Source of the DNA: Flammeovirgaceae bacterium
GTDB lineage: Bacteria; Bacteroidota; Bacteroidia; Cytophagales; Cyclobacteriaceae
Assembly: GCA_003229495.1 (NCBI GenBank)
Contig: QIEB01000385.1
Location: 1-8,069 of the forward strand
Length of the DNA: 8,069 nt
Direction of reading: 5' to 3'
Under the pieces are notes generated by a model, which worked only from the letters and a program-made list of their open reading frames with translations, was not told the DNA's origin and did not search any database. Position 1 is the stretch's first letter. Every line of letters starts with the position of its first letter. This document shows, in pieces, positions 1 through 6,297 of the stretch. The translations under genes and the position numbers were made by a program.

Positions 1-123
1 AGGCCCGGTTTCAATGGTGATAATTTTCGGTTGAACAGGAGGTGGGTTGTCATCTTCTGAACAGGACCACGAAATAGCGGTAATTATTACGCATGCGTTG
101 AATAAAGAATTTAATTTTTTCAT
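1..123 (-). CDS. putative lipoprotein, N-terminal 41 residues (truncated by window edge)
   Basis: An ATG at 123-121 opens a frame that stays open to the window edge, so only the first 41 residues are present. They look like an exported lipoprotein: a basic start (MKKLN), a hydrophobic stretch at about residues 7-19, then ISWSC with Cys21 as the likely lipidated residue, followed directly by S-E-D-D and a Pro-rich linker (NPPPVQP). Acidic residues right after the Cys resemble the export signal that sends Bacteroidota lipoproteins to the cell surface. The lipobox is loose (Trp at -2), so simple secretion is possible. The mature domain lies outside the window and its function cannot be named. 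The gene is divergent from the HTH protein at 369 and shares a repeat-rich control region with it. No Shine-Dalgarno site is seen. Confidence 0.75.
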   Translation of the reverse strand, partial: MKKLNSLFNACVIITAISWSCSEDDNPPPVQPKIITIETGP

Positions 124-204
124 GATAAGGTTTGATATGGGGTTTGTTTGCTCTAACAAAAATGGCGAACTACAAAAGAAGAGGCTTTGACAAAACCTTC
201 AATA

Positions 205-241
205 AATGATACAAATCATTCAAATAGTGATACAAATGTTG
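205..241. promoter_or_regulatory. candidate operator: two direct repeats, the first inside a palindrome
   Basis: The 10-mer TGATACAAAT occurs at 207-216 and again at 228-237. The copies are 21 bp apart, about two helical turns, so bound proteins would sit on the same DNA face. The first copy is part of a perfect inverted repeat, AATGAT-ACAA-ATCATT (205-220). The second keeps the left half (AGTGAT-ACAA) but not the right. The site lies between the divergent lipoprotein and HTH genes. That position and geometry suggest a regulator binding site, possibly for the neighbouring HTH protein. This role is inferred. Confidence 0.4.
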
Positions 242-312
242 CAAAGCATCTGTGTTTGAACTTATAATTTATTGTAGTAGCTTGTATAGCGTTATTTATC
301 CCCTGTTGAATT

Positions 313-357
313 CTCAAATGTTTGCATAGCGGTGGTGCAAATCCATAAAAATTTGAG
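313..357 (+). promoter_or_regulatory. nested inverted repeat in the leader of the HTH gene
   Basis: Two perfect inverted repeats are nested. The outer one is CTCAAAT (313-319) with ATTTGAG (351-357). The inner one is TTTGCA (321-326) with TGCAAA (336-341) around a 9-nt loop, and can be lengthened by a G-U pair between 320 and 342. The structure ends 11 bp before the ATG at 369. As RNA it would be a hairpin next to the ribosome-binding region; as DNA the inner 21 bp could be an operator. The two arms differ in spacing (1 nt against 9 nt between stems), so the folded form has an internal loop. Confidence 0.4.
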
Positions 358-368
358 TCAGTGGTTAT

Positions 369-1400
369 ATGCCGGCTAAACCCTTTCGAATGCCCATAAA
401 AGAAAGTGTCCAGCTACATATTCTAGAATCTATAAAACAAAAGCTAAAGCCAAATATCTCCTTGGTAGATGAGTTGGCGGATTTGCTTGAAATCAGTAAA
501 GACAGTGCCTACCGTAGAATTCGAGCTGAAAAAAGTCTGGACATCAAGGAGGTGCAGGTTCTTGCCAGTTATTATAATTTATCACTGGATAATATTCTGA
601 ATACTGACAGTGATGTTTTAAGTTTTCGTACCCAGATCGTAGGAAGTAATGATTTTTCCTTTAATGATTATCTAAACTCGATACTTGGGTGGCTGCGAAT
701 GATCAGGCAAATGGAAAATAAGATTATATCTTATTCAGCGCGGGATCTTCCTATTTTTCATTACTTCATGTTTCCGGAATTAGCGGCCTTTAAGATATTT
801 TTTTGGCGTAAAACCTATTTAGACGAACACCATTTTGCAGATGTCCGATTTGATCTTGATTCTTTGCCAACGGAAGTAGAAGAACTACTTCCCACCTCTC
901 AAGAGATCTGGACGTCCTATGCACAGATCCCCTCGGAAGAGATGTGGTCTATCGAAACCATAGTTATTCCATTAAAACAAATACTATACTATCATGAAAC
1001 CGGGATTATTAATAAGTCTTCAAAAGCTCTTCTGTTGATTGAAAAATATGAAGAATTATTATCCATTATACAGCAAGAAGCCCAACTGGGCAGGAAGTTT
1101 GTCAGCCAGGCAAATGATTCGGATTCCGGGGAGCTGTTTAACCTGTATTATAATGAAGTTTCACTTGGAGATAACAGTATTCTTTTTAAAATGGGAGAAA
1201 AGAAAATGTCCTTTCTAAACGCTAGTATTAAAATCATGATGACTACCGCAAACGAGTCATTTTGTAATGAGATGGAAATCTATCACAATAATTTCAAAAA
1301 GAAGTCTACCCTATTAAGTAATACTTCTGAAAAACAACGGCTAAAACTTTTCTCCAGCATAAAAGAAATTATTGCCAATTACAAAACACTGGTACAGTAG
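369..1400 (+). CDS. HTH-domain regulator, 343 residues, uncharacterised C-terminal region
   Basis: This is a probable cytoplasmic DNA-binding regulator. Residues about 31-77 form an XRE/BetR-like helix-turn-helix region: SLVDELADLLEIS, then KDSAYRRIRAEKSLDIKEV, then a helix with YYNLSLDNIL. The C-terminal 250 residues have no motif I can tie to a ligand. They contain an aromatic stretch, YSARDLPIFHYFMFPELAA (about 122-140), then FKIFFW, which looks like a conserved core, and helices rich in Lys and Glu. No signal peptide or clear membrane segment is seen. I recall proteins of this layout in Bacteroidota annotated only as HTH-domain proteins. The ATG at 369 is the first start; Met8 is an alternative. 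Two candidate control elements lie upstream, so autoregulation together with control of the divergent lipoprotein is plausible but inferred. The gene is AT-rich compared with the pruA region. Confidence 0.85.
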   Translation: MPAKPFRMPIKESVQLHILESIKQKLKPNISLVDELADLLEISKDSAYRRIRAEKSLDIKEVQVLASYYNLSLDNILNTDSDVLSFRTQIVGSNDFSFNDYLNSILGWLRMIRQMENKIISYSARDLPIFHYFMFPELAAFKIFFWRKTYLDEHHFADVRFDLDSLPTEVEELLPTSQEIWTSYAQIPSEEMWSIETIVIPLKQILYYHETGIINKSSKALLLIEKYEELLSIIQQEAQLGRKFVSQANDSDSGELFNLYYNEVSLGDNSILFKMGEKKMSFLNASIKIMMTTANESFCNEMEIYHNNFKKKSTLLSNTSEKQRLKLFSSIKEIIANYKTLVQ

Positions 1401-1521
1401 CTTACTATGTTTTAGTATTTTCTGAGATACCAGGCGCTACTTGTAGTATTTTTTGCAAATATTCTATTCCCCCATTCCATGATTGGTATAATCTATAATT
1501 GTCAAAACAACATGCTGTAGA

Positions 1522-1575
1522 CTAGCGGCCTTTATGCAAAAATTTGGTGTGGTATTATTAAAGCCTCTCCGCTAG
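1522..1575 (+). promoter_or_regulatory. inverted repeat upstream of the AraC-type gene
   Basis: CTAGCGG at 1522-1528 is matched by its exact reverse complement CCGCTAG at 1569-1575. Inside it, CTTTA (1530-1534) can pair with TAAAG (1559-1563), which leaves a loop of about 24 nt. The element ends 31 bp before the ATG at 1607. No T-run follows, so it is not a usual intrinsic terminator. It could be a folded leader or a spaced operator for the AraC-type protein. The rest of the 206-bp gap 1401-1606 is AT-rich and shows no gene. Confidence 0.3.
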
Positions 1576-1606
1576 ATTGAGATCGAATTAATTAAATCTT
1601 TCAGAC

Positions 1607-2026
1607 ATGGGAATGTTGACAAATTATTATTTATGGTCATACAAGGACTACTTATTACCCTCTTTCAATTGGATCTATAGATTCAGCTACAGGAAGATCC
1701 ATAAGGCGCAACGGTCAGAGGAGTTTAAAAGAAGAATAAATTTCTATCTTAGTCTCAGCTATGGAAATAGTGAATACAATGTCACTCAATTGAGTAGGGA
1801 TATGGCTATGTCCAGGTCCCAACTATTTAGAAAAAGTAAATACTTACTTGGTAAATCTCCTATTCAGCTATTGAAATCTTACCGACTAGAACAATCTTCT
1901 GTGTTATTGAGAAAGGGTATATACAATGTAACTGAGGTCGCTTATCTGTCCGGATTTAGTAGCTGCTCCTATTTCTGCAAAAGTTTCAAAAAAAAGTATA
2001 AGTACATACCTTCCAGATTAATCTGA
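1607..2026 (+). CDS. short AraC-family transcriptional regulator (DNA-binding domain only)
   Basis: The protein has 139 residues and is almost entirely an AraC/XylS DNA-binding domain. The first HTH covers about 58-80 (NVTQLSRDMAMSRSQLFRKSKYL), and the second about 107-130 (NVTEVAYLSGFSSCSYFCKSFKKK). The domain ends in the usual position, with PSR close to the C-terminus. The N-terminal 50 residues are basic and aromatic and hold no recognisable ligand-binding or receiver domain. The DNA-binding part resembles the C-terminal output domain of Bacteroidota hybrid two-component regulators, so this may be a detached output domain or a remnant of a longer regulator. An in-frame TAA at 1589-1591 shows that this frame does not extend upstream. 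ATG 1607 is used here; ATG 1613 is equally possible. Its targets and any partner are unknown. Confidence 0.85.
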   Translation: MGMLTNYYLWSYKDYLLPSFNWIYRFSYRKIHKAQRSEEFKRRINFYLSLSYGNSEYNVTQLSRDMAMSRSQLFRKSKYLLGKSPIQLLKSYRLEQSSVLLRKGIYNVTEVAYLSGFSSCSYFCKSFKKKYKYIPSRLI

Positions 2027-2032
2027 CAATCA

Positions 2033-2072
2033 TTCAGTCCCTCACTCCTTCAGTCCCTCACTCCTTCAGTCC
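2033..2072. repeat. 16-bp tandem repeat, 2.5 copies, between convergent genes
   Basis: The unit TTCAGTCCCTCACTCC is repeated exactly at 2033-2048 and 2049-2064, followed by a half unit TTCAGTCC at 2065-2072. Each unit is itself two related 8-mers, TTCAGTCC and CTCACTCC. The opposite strand is strongly purine-rich. The repeat occupies 40 of the 49 bases between the stop of the AraC-type gene and the stop of the hydroxylase gene. It does not form a hairpin. A copy number that varies between strains is likely for such an array. Confidence 0.9.
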
Positions 2073-2075
2073 TTG

Positions 2076-2894
2076 TTAATAGTCCGTCTTTATATTTTTG
2101 TCAAAAGGGATCTTAAACTGATAGACAATATCTTCATCAAGGGCCTCATCTAGAACGTCCAATCCATATTTAATCTTTCTAGGGTCATCATAAACCATGG
2201 TACCAAACAAACGGTCCCAAAATGAAAAAATATTGCCATAATTAGTATTGGTCCAGGGCCGCTCAAAATGATGATGGAACTTGTGGGTATTAGGGCTTAT
2301 AAAAACTAGGCTTATGGTTTTATCCAACCAATATGGCATAGATATATTGGCATGGGTCAGGTAGGTAAAGAAGATGGTGACAATTCGGTAAACCACATAA
2401 TAAGCAAGGGGTGCTCCTGCTAGAACAATAGCCAACAAAGCGAATACTTCTCTTAAAAAATAGTCACCGGGGTGGTGACGAGTACCGGTAGTGACATCTA
2501 CCTTGGAATCACTATGATGGACCATGTGGAATTTCCACATCCATTTATATTTATGTAACAAGTAGTGCACCCAATACTGACCAATGAGATCAAGTGTCAT
2601 AACCGCAATTAACAATTCTGCCCATATCGGTAGATTTATTAAATAAAGAAGACCAATTTCATTGGTGCGCACCCAATCAAAAATTACCACAGTCAAAAAA
2701 CCGAAAAGTAAATTTATTGTTACCGTAGTAGCCAGGAAAGCCAGATTTACCCAAGCATGCTTCCACTTCTGGTATTGAAGTTCGAATAGCGGAATAAATC
2801 CTTCCAGCGACCAGCTAAACCATAGACAACCCACAATCCAGCTCAGTTTTTGCCAGGCGGGCATGATTTCGAAGAAATTCAGGAATTCACCCAT
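2076..2894 (-). CDS. fatty acid hydroxylase / sterol desaturase family membrane protein
   Basis: This is a 272-residue integral membrane di-iron oxygenase of the FA_hydroxylase (PF04116-type) superfamily. The histidine clusters expected for the iron centre are present in order: HYLLH (110-114), HMVHH (123-127), His181 in LTHAN, and HKFHH with one more His (204-209). A further HH pair in the TGTRHHPGD segment (140-141) is typical of this family. Hydrophobic segments lie at about 15-35, 50-73, 85-108 and 145-178. Family members insert oxygen into, or desaturate, lipids such as fatty acids, sterols or carotenoids; the sequence does not tell the substrate. The ATG at 2894 is a good start, close before the first membrane segment. 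The gene is convergent with the AraC-type gene and divergent from the 3051 gene, so it is probably a single-gene unit. Confidence 0.93.
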   Translation of the reverse strand: MGEFLNFFEIMPAWQKLSWIVGCLWFSWSLEGFIPLFELQYQKWKHAWVNLAFLATTVTINLLFGFLTVVIFDWVRTNEIGLLYLINLPIWAELLIAVMTLDLIGQYWVHYLLHKYKWMWKFHMVHHSDSKVDVTTGTRHHPGDYFLREVFALLAIVLAGAPLAYYVVYRIVTIFFTYLTHANISMPYWLDKTISLVFISPNTHKFHHHFERPWTNTNYGNIFSFWDRLFGTMVYDDPRKIKYGLDVLDEALDEDIVYQFKIPFDKNIKTDY

Positions 2895-2958
2895 AGTTTA
2901 TTTTGAGCAAGCAAATTTCGTAATAAAAGTGAGAAACATGAAACCAAGACTTCTTTTT

Positions 2959-2974
2959 GGAATATGAACATTCC
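2959..2974. promoter_or_regulatory. palindrome in a divergent intergenic region
   Basis: GGAATATGAACATTCC is a 16-bp imperfect palindrome with perfect outer arms GGAAT and ATTCC separated by 6 bp. It lies 65 bp upstream of the hydroxylase start and 77 bp upstream of the 3051 start. Its place in the shared upstream region suggests a possible operator for one or both genes. The arms are short, so chance is a real alternative. Confidence 0.25.
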
Positions 2975-3050
2975 GACAGGTTAAAAGGCCTTCATACTAC
3001 AACCTCTGGTTATTTATCGTTATATTTATATTGCTGTATACTCTTAAGAA

Positions 3051-3551
3051 ATGCGTACAATTCTTCTCATATTTCTGATCTTTTTTATTTGCCCTCAACT
3101 CTTGGCGCAAGACCTCACCATTTCCATTAAACACAAAAACACCGGTTCAGTTTATGAAGTTGACCCGGAAAGAGCAGTAAAATATTGGCTTTCCGAAGGT
3201 AGCACTGGACATGGTCTTATACAAAGTCTATCGGATGAATCAATGGTAATTGATGGAGAAACCGTACAATTTGATGATGTGGTAATGCTTTCCTGTTGGC
3301 ATACCAGGAAAAATTCCAGTGCAAAAACAGGAGGCATCTTATTGACCAGTTTAGGAGGGCTGCTAACGACAGCCGGCGTGGTAATCATTGCTGAAACCAT
3401 TAAGGAAGATAACGCTAGTACAATAATCGGTGTACCCTTTGGAGCTGTTACCACTGCAGTTGGACTTGGCACTACCTACCTGGGCATAAGGGCCCTGAAA
3501 AGAAAACGCTTCGATATGCTGGACTGGGACCTGGTAGTAGACAATTATTAA
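3051..3551 (+). CDS. secreted/membrane protein of unknown function, 166 residues
   Basis: I do not recognise the function. Residues 1-19 are a clear signal peptide (MRTILLIFLIFFICPQLLA), with likely cleavage before or after Gln20. Residues about 21-85 look like a small beta-rich region containing a DGETVQFDDVVML segment. Two Gly/Thr-rich hydrophobic segments follow at about 94-114 and 124-146, and then a basic KRKRF stretch. This gives a hairpin-like inner-membrane anchor near the C-terminus. The layout (signal peptide, short soluble part, paired Gly-rich membrane helices) recurs in unnamed Bacteroidota proteins. The stop overlaps the stop of the convergent PLP-enzyme gene by 4 bp. The start codon is placed directly before the signal peptide. 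Confidence 0.8.
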   Translation: MRTILLIFLIFFICPQLLAQDLTISIKHKNTGSVYEVDPERAVKYWLSEGSTGHGLIQSLSDESMVIDGETVQFDDVVMLSCWHTRKNSSAKTGGILLTSLGGLLTTAGVVIIAETIKEDNASTIIGVPFGAVTTAVGLGTTYLGIRALKRKRFDMLDWDLVVDNY

Positions 3552-4642
3552 ACATTGATCCTTCTGTCCCTGGCAAAGACTTTCCAGAGATCTACCACTT
3601 CACCACCTTCAACCACCACCAACTCCTGATGTAAAGCAGTAGTTGGACAAATATGTGTGGGTATACCAAATAAAACATCTCCCAGCTCGATATTCATGGC
3701 ATTTGGTGTTCGAATGACCAAATGCTCCTCGCTATGAGTGAGGTACTCCACCTGATCCAAATCAGCAAAATGAACCCTAGGATGAGGCATTTCGGAAGCC
3801 ACGGCTTTATGCCCCAAATCCAGACATAGCAACTCCCCCATAGGTTTACTTACCACCCTGGTCATCAACACCGCGGCATGAAGGAATTTCTGGTCAGGTA
3901 GCATTTGGCTGGATCTCTGATCCCAAAGCAAGCAGGTACCAGGACTTAAGTTAACTTGCTGATTCAAAGCATGAACCGGGAATGTGGGAGATCCGCCGGC
4001 AACGATTTCGCATGAATCTTGTGTTGAAATTAACTCTGTTACCGGCTCAAAAGAAGCTTGCACCGCCTGCTTTCTTTCCTGGAAATCTTTGAATTGTATG
4101 TGTCCATCATACACATGCCATCCACGGAATTTCAGATAATTGGACATTTTTATAGTATGCATCAGGTCTAACGCTTCAGGCCCCGGTTCTACACCTGTTC
4201 TGTGCATACCAATATCCAAGTCAATAAATAGCTGTAAAATCTCTCCTGATTCGGCTGCCAGCCGGCACAGTTTTTCAGCTGTAACAGGATTATCCACCAG
4301 TGCACTGAAATTTACACGCTGATATTTTTTAATTAATTCCAGGTATCGGTTAAGATTCGGGCCAGTGGGTTGATAAGCCAGGAGGATATCCTGAACATTG
4401 CACTCTGCCAGCATTTCTGCTTCCGCTATGGTGGCACATTTGAATTTTACAATACCAACATCTTGTTGTAGTGAAACAATTTCCCGGCATTTATGCGTCT
4501 TCACGTGCGGACGCAACCGGCCCGGACCGCCGGCTACTCGCACCATTTCCAATATATTATTTTTAACACGTTCCGGAAATACCAGTAAGGCTGGAGATGG
4601 GACCTTGTCCGGGTTTTTAATTTGATACCACGGTGTCATCAT
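3548..4642 (-). CDS. D-threonine aldolase / D-serine dehydratase-like PLP enzyme
   Basis: This is a fold-type III PLP enzyme (alanine-racemase-like N-terminal barrel plus C-terminal beta domain) of 364 residues. The PLP lysine is predicted at Lys48 in RPHVKTHK. DLDIGMHRTG (about 142-151) and the phosphate-binding AGGSPT (about 215-220) are family marks. The C-terminal metal site reads H-I-C (His330, Cys332). The known eukaryotic D-serine dehydratases have a His-x-Cys zinc pair, while D-threonine aldolases have His-x-Asp. The likely reaction is therefore metal-assisted dehydration or aldol cleavage of a D-beta-hydroxy amino acid. The frame is open to an ATG at 4717, but that would overlap pruA by 79 bp. 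The ATG at 4642 makes an ATGA overlap with the pruA stop and begins just before the conserved WYQIKNP, so it is chosen. Another ATG follows at 4639. The substrate is unproven. Confidence 0.88.
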   Translation of the reverse strand: MMTPWYQIKNPDKVPSPALLVFPERVKNNILEMVRVAGGPGRLRPHVKTHKCREIVSLQQDVGIVKFKCATIAEAEMLAECNVQDILLAYQPTGPNLNRYLELIKKYQRVNFSALVDNPVTAEKLCRLAAESGEILQLFIDLDIGMHRTGVEPGPEALDLMHTIKMSNYLKFRGWHVYDGHIQFKDFQERKQAVQASFEPVTELISTQDSCEIVAGGSPTFPVHALNQQVNLSPGTCLLWDQRSSQMLPDQKFLHAAVLMTRVVSKPMGELLCLDLGHKAVASEMPHPRVHFADLDQVEYLTHSEEHLVIRTPNAMNIELGDVLFGIPTHICPTTALHQELVVVEGGEVVDLWKVFARDRRINV

Positions 4643-6270
4643 TCTGCTTGCAGGAATGGATACTTGTAGTCTGTTGAAGGCACAAAGGTTTCCTTTATAG
4701 TCCGGGGAGAAATCCAACGCAGCAAGTTAACCATTGCCCCGGCCTTGTCGTTGGTCCCGGATGCCCTGGCTCCACCAAATGGTTGTTGCCCCACCACTGC
4801 TCCGGTGGGCTTGTCGTTGATATAAAAATTCCCGGCGGCATTTACAAGTTTTTTGGTAGCCATTTCTACTGCGTAACGATCTTGCGAGAAAACCGCTCCT
4901 GTCAGGGCATATGGTGAGGTTTTGTCCACCAATTCCAGGGTTTCTTCAAATCGGTCAGCCTGATAAACATAAACGGTCAACACCGGCCCGAAGATCTCCT
5001 CGCACATGGTTACATATAGAGGGTCTTGAGTTAAAATAATTGTGGGTTCTATGAAGTACCCTTTACTTTTGTCATAGTTACCTCCTGCAATTATTTCCAC
5101 CAGGTCGTTTTTCCGGGCCTCATCGATATAGTCAGTGATTTTATCAAATGCTTTCTCATCAATTACTGCATTGATGAAATTGCTAAAATCCTCTACAGGC
5201 CCCATTTTAATCTCAGACAAGTCAGACAATACTTTAGTTCTCACCTCCTCCCACAAATTATCAGGTACATAGACGCGGCTTGCTGCTGAACACTTCTGTC
5301 CCTGATACTCGAAGGCCCCTCTTACCATGGCCGTTGCCAACGCTTGCGCATCAGAAGATTTATGTGCAACGATAAAGTCCTTGCCTCCTGTTTCTCCTAC
5401 TATTCGGGGGTAGCTCTTGTATATAGCTATATTTTCGCCGATGGTCTTCCAAATGTGTTGAAAAACAGCAGTGCTACCGGTGAAGTGAATTCCCGCAAAA
5501 TCAGGGTGATTGAAAACGATGTCACCTACAGTGGGACCATTGACATAAATGAGATTAATTACCCCGTCCGGTACTCCCGCCTCTCTGAAGATTTGCATGA
5601 GGATGTTTGCAGCATATATCTGACTGAACGCAGGCTTCCAAACCACGGTATTGCCCATCATTGCTGCGGAAGAGGGTAAATTACCGGCTATTGCCGTGAA
5701 ATTAAATGGTGTCAGGGCAAAAACAAACCCCTCTAACGGCCGTTGCTCCAGTCGATTCCAAATGCCGTCGGAGGATTCAGGTTGCTGTCTATATATCTGG
5801 GTCATATAGTACACATTAAATCGCAGGAAGTCGATTATTTCACAGGCACTATCAATCTCCGCCTGATAAGCGCTTTTGGACTGCCCTAACATAGTGGCTG
5901 CATTTAACATTGCCCTATAAGGTCCGGCTATCAGATCAGCTGCCTTTAAGAAAATGGCTGCACGATGTTCCCAGGATAAATTAGCCCAGGCATCTTTTGA
6001 ACCCAATGCAGCGTTGATGGCTAGGGTTACATGGCTGGCATCCCCTTCATTGAAGTATCCCAATACCTGTTGATGATCATGTGGTGGGTTAACAGGAGTA
6101 CTCTTTTCCGTCCGTATCTCCTCACTTCCAATATACATCGGAATATCAATTTTCTGTCCTCTAGCTTTAGCGATGGCATTTTTAAGAGCAGTTCTTTCCA
6201 CTGATCCGGGTGCATAGCTGAGTACCGGTTCATTTTTAGGAATGGGTACCTGATAAGTTCCTTTGGGCAT
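4639..6270 (-). CDS. pruA: L-glutamate gamma-semialdehyde dehydrogenase (P5C dehydrogenase)
   Basis: This cytoplasmic aldehyde dehydrogenase oxidises glutamate semialdehyde/1-pyrroline-5-carboxylate to glutamate with NAD+, the second step of proline breakdown. The protein has 543 residues, the usual length of the stand-alone P5CDH type. The key residues are present: Asn190 in TPFNF, the cofactor region with Lys212 and GSTAVF (265-270), the general base Glu293 in GETGGKD, and the nucleophile Cys327 in YQGQKCSAASR. EEIFGPVL (about 424-431) and PFGGARASGTNDKAG (about 497-511) complete the family pattern. No proline dehydrogenase domain is fused and none lies in the window, so proline dehydrogenase must be encoded elsewhere. 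The ATG at 6270 sits inside an inverted repeat and 27 bp below a -7 match. The stop overlaps the next gene's start as ATGA, so the two are probably co-translated. Confidence 0.96.
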   Translation of the reverse strand: MPKGTYQVPIPKNEPVLSYAPGSVERTALKNAIAKARGQKIDIPMYIGSEEIRTEKSTPVNPPHDHQQVLGYFNEGDASHVTLAINAALGSKDAWANLSWEHRAAIFLKAADLIAGPYRAMLNAATMLGQSKSAYQAEIDSACEIIDFLRFNVYYMTQIYRQQPESSDGIWNRLEQRPLEGFVFALTPFNFTAIAGNLPSSAAMMGNTVVWKPAFSQIYAANILMQIFREAGVPDGVINLIYVNGPTVGDIVFNHPDFAGIHFTGSTAVFQHIWKTIGENIAIYKSYPRIVGETGGKDFIVAHKSSDAQALATAMVRGAFEYQGQKCSAASRVYVPDNLWEEVRTKVLSDLSEIKMGPVEDFSNFINAVIDEKAFDKITDYIDEARKNDLVEIIAGGNYDKSKGYFIEPTIILTQDPLYVTMCEEIFGPVLTVYVYQADRFEETLELVDKTSPYALTGAVFSQDRYAVEMATKKLVNAAGNFYINDKPTGAVVGQQPFGGARASGTNDKAGAMVNLLRWISPRTIKETFVPSTDYKYPFLQAE

Positions 6271-6297
6271 ACTTTAAATTGTTTTAATTAAGTATGC
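6267..6297 (-). promoter_or_regulatory. perfect inverted repeat around the pruA start codon
   Basis: GCATACTT (6267-6274) and AAGTATGC (6290-6297) are exact reverse complements, 8 bp each, with a 15-bp AT-rich spacer. One arm contains the pruA start codon (6270-6268). The other arm touches the -7-like box at 6304-6297. As DNA this is a well-placed operator between promoter and gene. As RNA, if transcription starts upstream of it, the hairpin would bury the start codon. Either reading implies control of pruA expression, which is inferred. Confidence 0.45.

Noticed and set aside
1403..1421. Possible intrinsic terminator after the HTH gene (TACTA/TAGTA stem then TTTT).
   Set aside because: The stem is only 5 A/T-rich pairs with one G-C pair, too weak to call.
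1437..1454. CTAC-TT-GTAG followed by a T-rich run, as a terminator.
   Set aside because: A 4-bp stem with a 2-nt loop is not a stable terminator hairpin.
1494..1501. TATAATTG as a -7 box for the AraC-type gene.
   Set aside because: It has one mismatch to TAnnTTTG and no matching upstream box, and such matches are frequent in AT-rich spacer.
2033..2072. Tandem repeat as a CRISPR array or a terminator.
   Set aside because: The units are directly abutting with no spacers, are only 16 bp, and form no hairpin with a T-run.
3152..3472. Open frame of 106 codons on the minus strand inside the small secreted-protein gene.
   Set aside because: It is fully antisense to a gene with a clear signal peptide, and its own translation shows no domain or plausible start context.
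4140..4625. Two short plus-strand open frames (4140-4322 and 4398-4625) within the PLP-enzyme gene.
   Set aside because: Both are antisense to conserved segments of the enzyme and encode nothing recognisable.
5344..5679. Open frame of 111 codons on the plus strand inside pruA.
   Set aside because: It is antisense to highly conserved aldehyde dehydrogenase motifs, and the translation looks random.
6027..6233. Minus-strand open frame of 68 codons within the 5' part of pruA in another frame.
   Set aside because: It is an out-of-frame shadow of pruA with no domain.
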